From an uncultured Draconibacterium sp. (lineage in GTDB: Bacteria > Bacteroidota > Bacteroidia > Bacteroidales > Prolixibacteraceae): a DNA stretch of 64,000 nt. Below, piece by piece: positions 44,042 through 53,201 of the stretch. The stretch is taken from assembly GCF_963676735.1 (NCBI RefSeq), contig NZ_OY781464.1, forward strand, positions 2,637,001 to 2,701,000, read 5' to 3'. The notes beneath the pieces are model-generated. The model saw only the letters and a program-made list of their open reading frames with translations, was not told the origin of the DNA and made no database searches. Every line of letters starts with the position of its first letter. Position 1 is the stretch's first letter. The translations under genes and the position numbers were made by a program.

Positions 44042-44145
44042 CTAATTGTTTATTTGCTCTTTTGGGCGGCGCTGATTTTAGTACTTAACCCCTAAAATTA
44101 TATCTTCACTTACTCAATTTTTATTAAAACGAATTAACATTCACT

Positions 44146-44766
44146 ATGTCATCCTACTATTTCGAGAAAATAAAACGACTGCATGCTTTGGCAGAAATTG
44201 GACTTGAATACAATACTATTCCTTATGATATGGAGCGCTACCAGGAAATACGCAACATTAGTCTTGAACTACTTGAAAAACTCACCCACATTCCGGTAAA
44301 AGAAATTGTACCTGTTATTGAGGAAAAAAACGGCTATCGGACACCGAAAGTTGATGTTAGGGCAGTTGTGTTTAACGAGCACCAGGAAGTTTTACTCATT
44401 CAGGAAAAAGTAGACAATTGCTGGGCCATGCCGGGCGGATGGTGCGACATTGCCTACAGTCCGGCCGAAGTTGCCGAGAAAGAATGTATGGAAGAAGCCG
44501 GATTAAAGGTAAAAGCCCAAAAACTTTTGGCTGTTATGGACAAGCAAAAACAAGGTATGCCACCGGCTTTTGAATATGTTTACAAAATATTTTTGCTTTG
44601 CCAGAAACAAAACAATAACATTTCTACCGGATCGGAAACCTGCGATGTAGGCTGGTTTGCTGAAGAAAACCTACCGGAGTTATCGTTACCACGCAACAAC
44701 GAAGCTCAAATAAAAATGATGTTTGAATACTTTAGAGGAGAACGCAGCGAACCATATTTTGATTAA
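44146..44766 (+). CDS. Nudix hydrolase with N-terminal helical domain
   Basis: 206 residues. Residues 1-60 form the helical domain found in front of some Nudix enzymes (KIKRLHALAEIGLEYNTIPY, then DMERYQEIRNISLELL). The Nudix box is GGWCDIAYSPAEVAEKECME, then EAGLKV, with Lys where the consensus has Arg but with the catalytic glutamates kept. Known relatives act on nucleoside diphosphate derivatives such as ADP-ribose or CDP-choline; the substrate here is open. Confidence 0.9.
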   Translation: MSSYYFEKIKRLHALAEIGLEYNTIPYDMERYQEIRNISLELLEKLTHIPVKEIVPVIEEKNGYRTPKVDVRAVVFNEHQEVLLIQEKVDNCWAMPGGWCDIAYSPAEVAEKECMEEAGLKVKAQKLLAVMDKQKQGMPPAFEYVYKIFLLCQKQNNNISTGSETCDVGWFAEENLPELSLPRNNEAQIKMMFEYFRGERSEPYFD

Positions 44767-44786
44767 TCGGCACCCTACATTTCGGG

Positions 44787-45902
44787 TTATTTTAACCGGC
44801 AACGCATAATAAGCGGATTACCGGAAACAGTTATTCTTTGCTGAATGGTTTCAAACTCTTGGTGGCGTTTATCAGAGATTCTGTGCCCAATAACTTTGTA
44901 AGCCGTTATAGGAATATACAGCTGGTTATCAGCTGATAAATAATTGGGATTATCCCAAATTCCTCCGTCAATATTATTTACGGCCTGAGCAAAATAGGTG
45001 GTTTGCCAATCGGTTTTATTAATTACGGCTGTTGTTTGGTGCGACCCCAGCCAATAGGTAAGAAATATAAAATTCTCATTTTCGAGGTAGCTTTTTATTT
45101 TGGCATGAGGGGTATTATGAATATGTTTTAAGGTTTTAACCGCGTCATTAGTATTAATATTTCGCCAGATTGAGGCAAACGATGGAAACTCGTTACTGGC
45201 AATGTGGTATAGCGATTTAAAACCGGAATGTGCATAAGCAAATACCGTATCGCTGTACGCCGACGCCAGCCGAATATTTTTTGCATCTGCAGCAACCAGA
45301 TTCGACTTTCCCAATTCGCGTAAACGTGGCTCCGGAAACTCAATTTTAGCGACTTTTTCATCCTCTGCGAATACTGAATATGTGCCATTTCCCGGTATTT
45401 CGTTAATGACATAAAACTGGTTTCGGTCATAAAAAAAGCGGCTTCCGGGCATTTGGGCCGAAACAATTTTGCTTTTAAATTCACCATCCTTACCGATTAA
45501 ATAAATACCATCATCGGCCAGTACTGCATAACCTTTTTTGTAATCAATAATATCTAAAGGCCGTTTAATTTTCCCCTTGCCTTGTTTATTGCTCACCAGG
45601 GTATTTATATAATCTCCTTTTGAATTAAAACTTAAAAAGCTTATTTCCCGGGCTCTGCGTTGCTGAATTACCAAATGTCCGTTCAGCTCTTTAATATTTT
45701 CGATATCCCCCAACTCCTTACCAACCTCACTAACTTTTAGCTCCAGGTAGTCAAGATTTTCCACAAAACTCGAAATAGGTAAAATATCTTGTGATTTATT
45801 TAAAGCAATAGTTGGTAAGCCATCTTTTTCAATTGGCTTTTCAACACAGGAACCCAAAAAAACAAGCAATAAAATAAACGGGATAAGAATTTTCTGTTTC
45901 AT
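44787..45902 (-). CDS. six-bladed beta-propeller lipoprotein
   Basis: 371 residues from ATG 45902, chosen to give a proper lipoprotein signal (MKQKILIPFILLLVFLGSC with the Cys at the lipobox). The frame extends 18 codons upstream. The mature protein shows blades with D-x-x-Y-x-x-L motifs (GDIENIKELNGHLVIQQRR, IDYKKGYAVLADDGIYLIG) as in the Bacteroides 6-bladed-propeller family. These are surface or periplasmic proteins of unknown ligand. Confidence 0.85.
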   Translation of the reverse strand: MKQKILIPFILLLVFLGSCVEKPIEKDGLPTIALNKSQDILPISSFVENLDYLELKVSEVGKELGDIENIKELNGHLVIQQRRAREISFLSFNSKGDYINTLVSNKQGKGKIKRPLDIIDYKKGYAVLADDGIYLIGKDGEFKSKIVSAQMPGSRFFYDRNQFYVINEIPGNGTYSVFAEDEKVAKIEFPEPRLRELGKSNLVAADAKNIRLASAYSDTVFAYAHSGFKSLYHIASNEFPSFASIWRNINTNDAVKTLKHIHNTPHAKIKSYLENENFIFLTYWLGSHQTTAVINKTDWQTTYFAQAVNNIDGGIWDNPNYLSADNQLYIPITAYKVIGHRISDKRHQEFETIQQRITVSGNPLIMRCRLK

Positions 45903-46137
45903 GCACTTCATTTTAAAATAATTACCGCAAACCAAAAGCTTCAGGCGAGATTCCAATTCCCGAACCCAATTTTATTAAGAGCAAAAATTCGGTAAAACAC
46001 ACCATAGTCAAAAACCATGCCTTGCTGATTCGCAAAGCAAGAAATAAAATTTTGTAATTTGCATCTGCAGAATATTTTTATTGTTTTTTTGAAATATTGA
46101 AACAATCATTTAATATTGACAAACAATTAACTACACT

Positions 46138-46965
46138 TTGAACCTTAGATTTTTGAATAACAGTTTTGAATTACTCGACCGGAAAAAGGATCGTTTTCTA
46201 CTCGTTCTGGTTATTCTGGTTTTCAGTATCTTTTTCATTAATGTTTTCAAACCCTGGAATATTGGCCGCTGGTATTCCGATTCGTCGATTATTCAGTTTT
46301 TCAGGCTATCGAGCTATGGTATAATTTCGTCGTTGGTGTTGCTATTTACCCAATTCCCTTTGCGTAAGTTACTCAGAAAAAGCACCTTTAGTTTAAAAAG
46401 TTATTTACTATGGCTGCTACTTGAAGTTATTTTAATAAGCCTTGTTTATATTTTTCTGTACGGAAATCCTGTTGGCAATTTTGTTAACGATTTTCTTTTT
46501 TCGTTAAAATACACCGTGCTCGGAATTTTTATTCCGTACTCTTTTGCGCTGTTGCTTATTTATTACAAAAAACACAGCGAAGAAATAAGGCAACTTAAAA
46601 ACAAACTGGCAACGCCCGACGAAAATCGCCTTTTATCTTTTATGGACGAAAAAGGAAACATGAAATTTTCGGTACTTCACAAAGACCTACTTTACATTGA
46701 ATCGACTGACAATTACGTTGCTGTTCATTTTTTACTCGACAAAAAGAAACAACGACATTTATTGCGAAATACAATGAAAAACGTGGAGCAAGAATTAAAA
46801 TCAAATACCATACTTCGTTGTCACCGATCGTTTATAGTTAATACGCAAAATGTTGAATTCTTAAAGAAAAACAACAAAAAACTTAGTCTTCAGCTCCGGG
46901 CTACCGACAAAACCATTCCTGTTTCTGAAAAATATTCATCCCTGCTATTAAAGGTTTTATCCTGA
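46138..46965 (+). CDS. membrane-anchored LytTR DNA-binding regulator
   Basis: 275 residues from a TTG start (no in-frame ATG follows until well past the first membrane helix). Four hydrophobic helices (FLLVLVILVFSIFFINVF; IISSLVLLFTQFPL; YLLWLLLEVILISLVYIFLY; TVLGIFIPYSFALLLIYY) precede a short linker and a C-terminal LytTR domain (about 170-275: LLYIESTDNYVAVHFL, ILRCHRSFIVN, PVSEKY). Receiver-less membrane LytTR proteins are common in Bacteroidota; the signal and targets are unknown. The small secreted protein gene downstream may be one target. Confidence 0.88.
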   Translation: MNLRFLNNSFELLDRKKDRFLLVLVILVFSIFFINVFKPWNIGRWYSDSSIIQFFRLSSYGIISSLVLLFTQFPLRKLLRKSTFSLKSYLLWLLLEVILISLVYIFLYGNPVGNFVNDFLFSLKYTVLGIFIPYSFALLLIYYKKHSEEIRQLKNKLATPDENRLLSFMDEKGNMKFSVLHKDLLYIESTDNYVAVHFLLDKKKQRHLLRNTMKNVEQELKSNTILRCHRSFIVNTQNVEFLKKNNKKLSLQLRATDKTIPVSEKYSSLLLKVLS

Positions 46966-47105
46966 GTCGGTTTTTTTCATCCCAAAATAGGCTAATTCGT
47001 CCCATAAATTTGTAAAAACAAATGCAGCAATCAATATTTGCAACTAACTGTTAAAGTGAAATTTAACACAGCTTGAATTACATTAATCAATAAAATTTTA
47101 ACACA

Positions 47106-47477
47106 ATGAAAAATTTAATGCTCTTTGTTTTAGTAGTATTCCTGGCAGTTAACACTGTAAGCGCAGTTGAAAAATCGGCCACTAAAGAAATTGTTGGAGA
47201 ATGGAAATATGAAGTACCAAGCGCTCCATACGGTTATAATATGGGTACGCTTGTTATTGAAGAAAAAGAAGGAAAACTATTGGGCCACACCAAATTGGAG
47301 GATGGCTATAAAATCGACCTAAAAGAAGTGACATACAACGATGGCATTTTTAAATGTGGCTTATACGTGGATTATAATTATGTGAGCATAAAAGCAGAAG
47401 TAAAAGGCAAAAACATGAAAGGCATGGTAGATACACCTGATGGTGAAATGCCAATAACGGCGTCCAAAGTCAAATAA
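47106..47477 (+). CDS. small secreted protein, unknown function
   Basis: 123 residues, signal peptide MKNLMLFVLVVFLAVNTVSA. The mature part is a small beta-rich domain (IVGEWKYEVPSAPYGYNMGT, LVIEEKEGKLLGHTKLEDGY, VKGKNMKGMVDTPDGEM) resembling lipocalin-like or DUF-type periplasmic folds. A -7 box TAAATTTG lies at 47005-47012. I cannot name the family. Confidence 0.75.
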   Translation: MKNLMLFVLVVFLAVNTVSAVEKSATKEIVGEWKYEVPSAPYGYNMGTLVIEEKEGKLLGHTKLEDGYKIDLKEVTYNDGIFKCGLYVDYNYVSIKAEVKGKNMKGMVDTPDGEMPITASKVK

Positions 47478-47555
47478 GAGCCCTTTAAAAGCATTTGAAA
47501 GGTACCTGAAAATGGGTGTCTAATTAACCTTAATTTTAAATTAACACCACAAGTA

Positions 47556-47586
47556 TTTGTCAAATTCAATATTATAATTATTATTG
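47556..47586 (+). promoter_or_regulatory. promoter of the his operon
   Basis: TTTG (47556-47559) and TATTATTG (47579-47586, one base off TAnnTTTG) are spaced 19 bp. Transcription would begin near 47593, about 10 nt before the leader peptide. Confidence 0.6.
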
Positions 47587-47602
47587 CATCAAAATTACAG
47601 AA

Positions 47603-47665
47603 ATGACAGTTTTAGCATTACATCACGGCCATCATTGGAAAATCCAACCATCGGGTAGGCTGTAA
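47603..47665 (+). CDS. his operon leader peptide (20 aa)
   Basis: ATG-initiated ORF starting MTVLALHHGHHWKIQ and ending GRL-TAA. Four of five consecutive codons (7-11) are His. It lies between a promoter and an intrinsic terminator, directly upstream of hisG. Its last codons (47654-47661) carry the antiterminator arm. It is a ribosome-stalling sensor of charged tRNA-His rather than a functional protein. Confidence 0.8.
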   Translation: MTVLALHHGHHWKIQPSGRL

Positions 47666-47728
47666 TTGTTTTGTTTAAACTCAACGATATTTTATTTAAA
47701 AGGCTTGCCGGTATGGTAAGCCTTTTTT
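47654..47728 (+). terminator. his attenuator (antiterminator arm plus intrinsic terminator)
   Basis: Terminator stem AAAAGGCTTGCC (47698-47709) / GGTAAGCCTTTT (47715-47726), with one G-U pair and a T run to 47728. GGTAGGCT at 47654-47661, inside the leader ORF, mimics the 3' arm. It can pair with 47701-47709 instead, releasing termination when the ribosome stalls at the His codons. Confidence 0.75.
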
Positions 47729-47849
47729 GCTTTTAAATAAGTTCTGTTAATGGTTAATACTTCCCGCATTGCTCGGTGCTTCTCCAAAGCCATCGACTCC
47801 AGGGGGTAAACAAAACGAAATATTAGTTAACAACATTATAATTGAAAAA

Positions 47850-48710
47850 ATGGAAAACAAAATTAAGATTGCAATTCAGACAAAAGGCAGGTTGAACGAA
47901 GACTCAATGAACCTGATTAACGAAGCCGGAATAGGATTAAGCGTAGGTAAACGCAAATTGGTATCCGAAGCTAAAAACTTTCCGATGGATGCTTTGTTTT
48001 TACGCGACGATGACATTCCGCAAACTGTTGCCGACGGTGTTGCCGATATTGGCGTAGTTGGAGAAAACGAAATGGCAGAAAAAGATGAAAACGTGGTAAT
48101 TGCAAAACGGTTAGGTTTCTCAAAATGCCGTTTATCACTGGCCATTCCAAAATCAATCGATTATCCGGGTGTTGAATTCTTCAACGGAAAAAAAATTGCC
48201 ACCTCCTACCCTGTTATCCTGAAAAAGTTTTTGGATGAGAACAATATCAATGCCGAAATTCATGTAATTACCGGCTCGGTGGAAATAGCTCCGGGAATTG
48301 GTTTAGCCGATGCCATTTTCGATATCGTGAGTTCTGGTTCAACACTGGTGAGCAATCGTTTAAAAGAGGTTGAAGTGGTAATGAAATCGGAAGCCGTACT
48401 TATTGCAAACCCAAACCTTTCGGGCGAAAAGCAAGAAATTCTTGACGAGCTGATTTTCAGAATTGAATCGGTACAGCGTGCCGAAGGAAAAAAATACATT
48501 TTATTGAACGTTCCGAACGACAAAATTGAAGAAATTACCTCCTTGCTTCCCGGAATGAAAGCACCAACATTGGTTCCACTGGCAAAAGAAGGCTGGAGTT
48601 CCATGCATTCGGTAATCGAAGAGGATGATTTTTGGGAAGTTATCGGACGATTGAAAAAAGCCGGAGCAGAAGGTATTTTAGTTGTTCCTATTGAAAAAAT
48701 GATTTTCTAA
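47850..48710 (+). CDS. hisG: ATP phosphoribosyltransferase, long (regulated) form
   Basis: 286 residues from ATG 47850 (MENKIKIAIQTKGRLNEDSM); the frame extends 27 codons upstream but only through leader sequence. The catalytic domain includes VADGVADIGVVGENEM and the PRPP motif DIVSSGSTL. The extra C-terminal domain (about 215-286) is the ACT-like part that binds histidine, so the enzyme is HisG-L and needs no HisZ. It catalyses the first committed step of histidine synthesis. Confidence 0.96.
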   Translation: MENKIKIAIQTKGRLNEDSMNLINEAGIGLSVGKRKLVSEAKNFPMDALFLRDDDIPQTVADGVADIGVVGENEMAEKDENVVIAKRLGFSKCRLSLAIPKSIDYPGVEFFNGKKIATSYPVILKKFLDENNINAEIHVITGSVEIAPGIGLADAIFDIVSSGSTLVSNRLKEVEVVMKSEAVLIANPNLSGEKQEILDELIFRIESVQRAEGKKYILLNVPNDKIEEITSLLPGMKAPTLVPLAKEGWSSMHSVIEEDDFWEVIGRLKKAGAEGILVVPIEKMIF

Positions 48711-48741
48711 AAGAAGTCGAAATACCAGAGTTTAAAGCATG

Positions 48742-48768
48742 CGTTAAGCGGATATATGCCGCTTAACG
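48742..48768 (+). other. intra-operon hairpin after hisG
   Basis: Perfect 10 bp stem CGTTAAGCGG (48742-48751) / CCGCTTAACG (48759-48768), 7 nt loop, and no T run. It could stabilise the hisG transcript end or reduce downstream expression. Confidence 0.6.
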
Positions 48769-48800
48769 TATATATTTAAACTTTCAAACGCCACAAAAAA

Positions 48801-49694
48801 GTGACAACACGTCAATTTATATTATTCGCCATTCCATCCTTAATCTGGGGCTCAACCTGGTATGCCATAAAGTTTCAGCTGGGCACAGTCGATCCCTTGC
48901 TTTCGGTAGCCTATCGGTTTATGCTGGCAGGCATTTTATTGCTCGCCTATTGTTTTGCAAGCGGAAGGAAAATGAAATTTCGTCTGCGCGAACACGGTTT
49001 GATGTTACTTTTGGGCCTCTGCCTGTTTGGTATTAATTACTGGTTTGTTTACCAGGCCGAAACTATTTTAACCAGTGGTGTGGTGGCTGTTATTTTTTCG
49101 CTTATTATCTTTTTCAATATTTTTTTTAATGCCATTTTATTGAAAGGAAAAATTAAACGCGATGTGTTGTTGGCAGCAATTTTGGGTGTTGGCGGAACTG
49201 CCCTGTTGTTTAAAAATGAACTTAGTTCGTTTAACCTGGGGACAGGCGATTGGACCGTTCTACTCTTGTGTTTGGGAGGCTTAACATTTGCCTCATTGGG
49301 CAACATTATTTCGGCTTACAAACAGAAAAAAGGAATTCCTGTTTTACCTGCCAATGCCTTTGGTATGCTATATGGTGGGCTGGCAATGTTTCTGCTAGTT
49401 CTGTTACTAAAAAAACCACTGGTTTTCGAGGCTACCGCAAGCTATGGTATCTCGCTGCTTTACCTCGCCATATTCGGCTCCATTGTTGCTTTTTCAACTT
49501 ATTTAAAGCTACTTGGCGAAATTGGCCCCGATCGCTCGGTGTACATTGCCTTAATTACACCAGCCATTGCTTTGTTAATTTCAACGTTTTTCGAGGGCTA
49601 CAGGTGGGATGTATACGCGGTTTTGGGAATACTTTTACTATTTTCGGGCAACATTCTGGCATTACGACTTAAAACAAAAAAGACAAGTTCATGA
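48801..49694 (+). CDS. EamA-family (DMT) transporter
   Basis: 297 residues, GTG start at 48801. Ten hydrophobic helices form two EamA repeats (first SLIWGSTWYAIKFQLGTVDP; second around FGMLYGGLAMFLLVLLLKKP). DMT proteins export or import amino acids, nucleotides or other metabolites. It is embedded in the his operon and shares a 4 bp overlap with hisD, so it is co-translated with it. Export of histidine or a pathway intermediate is conceivable but unproven. Confidence 0.9.
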   Translation: MTTRQFILFAIPSLIWGSTWYAIKFQLGTVDPLLSVAYRFMLAGILLLAYCFASGRKMKFRLREHGLMLLLGLCLFGINYWFVYQAETILTSGVVAVIFSLIIFFNIFFNAILLKGKIKRDVLLAAILGVGGTALLFKNELSSFNLGTGDWTVLLLCLGGLTFASLGNIISAYKQKKGIPVLPANAFGMLYGGLAMFLLVLLLKKPLVFEATASYGISLLYLAIFGSIVAFSTYLKLLGEIGPDRSVYIALITPAIALLISTFFEGYRWDVYAVLGILLLFSGNILALRLKTKKTSS

Positions 49695-50989
49695 AAACAT
49701 ATATCAATCCGGAAAGAAGTACCTGGGCCAATATTCTGAAACGCCCCCTGTTTGATGTTTCGGACCTACACCAGCGTGTAACTCAACTTTTAAATGAAAT
49801 AAGGGAACTTGGGGATGCAAAACTACGTGAACTTACCGAACGTTTTGATGGGGTTCAGCTCGGTTCTTTTGTGGTTTCGGAACAGGAAATAGCGGCTGCA
49901 GAGCATCAAATAAGCGAGGAGCTAAAAGAAGCCATCGCACTGGCAGCCAACAATATAAAAGCATTTCATGCAGCTCAAATGCCAGAAACCAGGAAGCTTG
50001 AAACGGCTCCGGGAGTAATTTGCTGGCAAAAACCGGTAGCCATCGAAAAAGTAGGTTTATACATACCCGGAGGAACAGCTCCGCTTTTTTCAAGTGTGTT
50101 AATGTTGGCATTGCCCGCCCAAATTGCCGGTTGCAAAGAAATTGTACTTTGTTCGCCACCCGATAAGAATGGCAATATTCACCCCGCAATTTTATATGCT
50201 GCCAAAGTTGCGGGCGTTACCCGGTTTTACAAACTTGGTGGCGTACAAGCCATTGGTGCTATGGCATTTGGCACAGCAACGGTGCCAAAAACCGATAAGA
50301 TTTTTGGTCCGGGCAACCAATATGTTATGGCCGCCAAACAACTGGTGAGTATGAACGATGTTTCAATAGACATGCCGGCAGGCCCGTCGGAGGTGTTGGT
50401 TGTTGCCGACGAAACATCCAACGCAGCCTTTGTAGCATCCGATCTCTTGTCGCAAGCTGAACACGGAGCAGATAGCCAGGTGGTACTTGTAACCAACAAC
50501 GAAAATACCGTTAAGCAGGTATTGGCACAGGTAAAAAGCCAGTTGGCACAACTCCCTCGTAAGGAAATGGCCGAAAAAGCACTATCAAACAGCATCTTAT
50601 TGGTAATTTCAGATGTAAAGGAGCAGGTCGACCTAATTAATGAATATGCACCGGAACACCTTATCATCAGCACAAAAGACTACGCTAAACTGGCCGACCA
50701 GGTGGTAAATGCCGGTTCTGTTTTTCTGGGCGAAATGACCCCCGAGAGTGCCGGCGATTATGCCTCGGGCACCAACCACACCCTGCCAACCAACGGCTGG
50801 GCAAAAGCCTACAGTGGGGTTAACATCGATAGCTTTCTGAAGAAAATTACTTTCCAGGAAATTTCTTCAACCGGCTTGCAACATATCGGTCCGGCTATTG
50901 AAAAAATGGCTGCTGCCGAAGAGCTTGAGGCGCATAAAAATGCTGTAACTTTACGTTTAAAATACATCAATCAAAATGGAACTAAATAA
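49691..50989 (+). CDS. hisD: histidinol dehydrogenase
   Basis: 432 residues, typical length. VGLYIPGGTAPLFSSVLMLA, the NAD region DKIFGPGNQYVMAAK, the zinc/catalytic SQAEHGADSQ and the EYAPEHLII motif (Glu-His pair) are all present. It oxidises L-histidinol to histidine in two NAD-dependent steps. It overlaps the EamA gene by 4 bp and hisC by 14 bp. Confidence 0.97.
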   Translation: MKTYINPERSTWANILKRPLFDVSDLHQRVTQLLNEIRELGDAKLRELTERFDGVQLGSFVVSEQEIAAAEHQISEELKEAIALAANNIKAFHAAQMPETRKLETAPGVICWQKPVAIEKVGLYIPGGTAPLFSSVLMLALPAQIAGCKEIVLCSPPDKNGNIHPAILYAAKVAGVTRFYKLGGVQAIGAMAFGTATVPKTDKIFGPGNQYVMAAKQLVSMNDVSIDMPAGPSEVLVVADETSNAAFVASDLLSQAEHGADSQVVLVTNNENTVKQVLAQVKSQLAQLPRKEMAEKALSNSILLVISDVKEQVDLINEYAPEHLIISTKDYAKLADQVVNAGSVFLGEMTPESAGDYASGTNHTLPTNGWAKAYSGVNIDSFLKKITFQEISSTGLQHIGPAIEKMAAAEELEAHKNAVTLRLKYINQNGTK

Positions 50990-52007
50990 GCTTCTGCGAA
51001 AAAATATACAAAACTTAAAACCCTACTCCTCTGCCCGCGACGAATACACCGGCGATGCGATGGTTTTTCTCGATGCCAACGAAAATCCGTTTAACGAACC
51101 CTATAACCGCTACCCCGATCCTTTACAGAAAATGGTAAAAGAAAAAATTGCGGTTCTAAAAAAAACGGATGCACAACATATTTTTTTAGGAAACGGAAGC
51201 GACGAACCGATTGATTTGCTGATTCGTGCCTTTTGTGAGCCAGGTGAAGATAATATTGTAACAATAGATCCAACCTACGGAATGTACCAGGTTGCCGCTG
51301 ATATTTCGGGGGTTGAATTACGAAAAGTTTCGCTTACCGATAGTTTTGAATTAAACATTAACGACCTGCTTGGTGCTTGCGATAAAAACACCAAGCTTGT
51401 TTTTCTGTGCTCGCCCAATAACCCCACCGGCAACAGCCTGAGAAAAGAAGCCATGCTTGAACTGGCCAATAATTTTGAAGGAATTGTTGTGGTTGATGAA
51501 GCATACATTGATTTTGCCCCCGGCAAAACCTTGCTGCCCGAGTTGGAACACTACCCCAACCTGGTTATTTTGCAAACCTTCTCAAAAGCCTGGGGAATGG
51601 CAGGTATTCGTTTGGGAATGGCTTTTGCCGGCACAGCTATTATCGACGTTTTAAACAAAATAAAATATCCGTACAACCTGAACATTCTTACACAAGAGAA
51701 GGCGATGGAACTGCTCGATAAGAAGGTTAGCGTACAGAAATGGGTAAAACTACTGATTGCCGAACGCGAAAAAATGGAGAAGCTCCTTGTTGATTTTCCT
51801 TTTGTAGTTAAGGTTTACCCTTCTGATGCCAATTTTTTATTGGTAAAAATGCACGATGCTCCGGGTATTTATAATTATCTGGTTGAAGAAGGTATAATTG
51901 TGCGTAATCGTTCAACAGTTCATTTGTGCGCCAACAGTTTACGAATTACGATTGGTAATTCTGAAGAAAATGAAGCGCTGCTTGGAGCATTAAAAAAATT
52001 AATTTAA
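50976..52007 (+). CDS. hisC: histidinol-phosphate aminotransferase
   Basis: 343 residues, fold type I PLP enzyme. DANENPFNEPYNRYPDPLQ at the N-terminus and LCSPNNPTG are typical. The PLP Lys204 lies in TFSKAWGMAGIRLG. It transfers the amino group from glutamate to imidazole-acetol phosphate. Its start lies within the hisD 3' end. Confidence 0.96.
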   Translation: MELNKLLRKNIQNLKPYSSARDEYTGDAMVFLDANENPFNEPYNRYPDPLQKMVKEKIAVLKKTDAQHIFLGNGSDEPIDLLIRAFCEPGEDNIVTIDPTYGMYQVAADISGVELRKVSLTDSFELNINDLLGACDKNTKLVFLCSPNNPTGNSLRKEAMLELANNFEGIVVVDEAYIDFAPGKTLLPELEHYPNLVILQTFSKAWGMAGIRLGMAFAGTAIIDVLNKIKYPYNLNILTQEKAMELLDKKVSVQKWVKLLIAEREKMEKLLVDFPFVVKVYPSDANFLLVKMHDAPGIYNYLVEEGIIVRNRSTVHLCANSLRITIGNSEENEALLGALKKLI

Positions 52008-52020
52008 ATCCAGATTGAGC

Positions 52021-53163
52021 ATGGATTCAAGCAAACAGAACATGAAAAAAGTACTATTTATAGACCGCGATGGAACCTTAAACCACGAAACAGCCGACGA
52101 ACAAATTGACGCATTTGAAAAGCTTAGTTTCTTGCCAAAGGTTTTCAGAAATATGCACAACATCAGAAAAAACCTCGACTACGAACTGGTTATGGTCACC
52201 AATCAGGATGGTTTAGGAACGGCTTCATTTCCGGAAGATACCTTTTGGCCGGTGCATAACTTTATTCTGAAAGCTTTTGAAAATGAAGGCGTAACTTTTG
52301 ATGAAATATGTATCGACCGTAGTTTCCCACACGAAAACCTGCCAACACGTAAACCGGGTACAGCCATGCTTACAAAATACCTGGAAGGCGATTATGATTT
52401 GGCTAACAGTTTTGTAATTGGCGATAGGTTAACCGATATTTTGTTGGCCAAAAACCTGGGAGCCAAAGGCATTTTTATTAACAATGGCGACTTGGCCGAA
52501 GAAATAGAAAAACAAGACCTTACAACCACCTGCGCCTTAATTTCTGACGACTGGGATGATATTTACGCCTGCGTTGCCTCTCCGGTGCGAACAACAAGGG
52601 TAACCCGCACAACAAAAGAAACCGACATCAATGTGTGGCTAAATCTGGATGGATCTGGTGTGTGTAATATTTCAACCGGTCTGGGCTTTTTCGATCACAT
52701 GCTTGAACAAATCGGACGTCATTCTGGCGTTGATTTAAATATAAAAGTAAATGGCGATCTGGAAGTTGACGAACACCATACCATTGAAGATACCGCATTG
52801 GCTCTTGGAGAAGCGTTTAAAACCGCGGTGGGCAATAAGTTGGGGATGGAACGTTATGGTTTTTGCCTGCCGATGGATGAATGCCTGGCAATGGCAGCCA
52901 TTGATTTTGGTGGTCGCCCATGGCTGGTATGGGAAGCCGATTTTAAACGCGAAATGGTGGGCGATATGCCTACCGAAATGTTCATGCATTTCTTTAAATC
53001 TTTTTCAGATGCGGCCAGCTGCAACCTGAATATTAAAGCTGAAGGGAACAACGAACACCATAAAATTGAAGCAATCTTTAAGGTTGTGGCAAAATCAATA
53101 AAAATGGCTATCCGTCGCGATGTATTTAACTTTGAGTTGCCTTCAACAAAAGGAAAACTATAA
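52021..53163 (+). CDS. hisB: bifunctional histidinol-phosphatase / imidazoleglycerol-phosphate dehydratase
   Basis: About 380 residues from ATG 52021 (a TTG two codons upstream and an ATG at 52042 are alternatives). The N-terminal HAD phosphatase (FIDRDGTLNHE, then VIGDRLTDILLAKNLGAKGI) is fused to an IGPD domain (about 190-380), which has the manganese motifs DHMLEQIGRHSG, DEHHTIEDTALALGEA and the C-terminal NEHHKIEA. This fused form is typical of gammaproteobacteria and Bacteroidota. It starts 14 bp after the hisC stop. Confidence 0.96.
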   Translation: MDSSKQNMKKVLFIDRDGTLNHETADEQIDAFEKLSFLPKVFRNMHNIRKNLDYELVMVTNQDGLGTASFPEDTFWPVHNFILKAFENEGVTFDEICIDRSFPHENLPTRKPGTAMLTKYLEGDYDLANSFVIGDRLTDILLAKNLGAKGIFINNGDLAEEIEKQDLTTTCALISDDWDDIYACVASPVRTTRVTRTTKETDINVWLNLDGSGVCNISTGLGFFDHMLEQIGRHSGVDLNIKVNGDLEVDEHHTIEDTALALGEAFKTAVGNKLGMERYGFCLPMDECLAMAAIDFGGRPWLVWEADFKREMVGDMPTEMFMHFFKSFSDAASCNLNIKAEGNNEHHKIEAIFKVVAKSIKMAIRRDVFNFELPSTKGKL

Positions 53164-53201
53164 GTTTCACAAAAAATTAGCAAACGCTGCAGTAATAAAT
53201 T

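Noticed and set aside
46021..46041. Small hairpin CTTGCT / AGCAAG upstream of the LytTR gene
   Set aside because: Only 6 bp with no T run; too weak to call a terminator or an operator.
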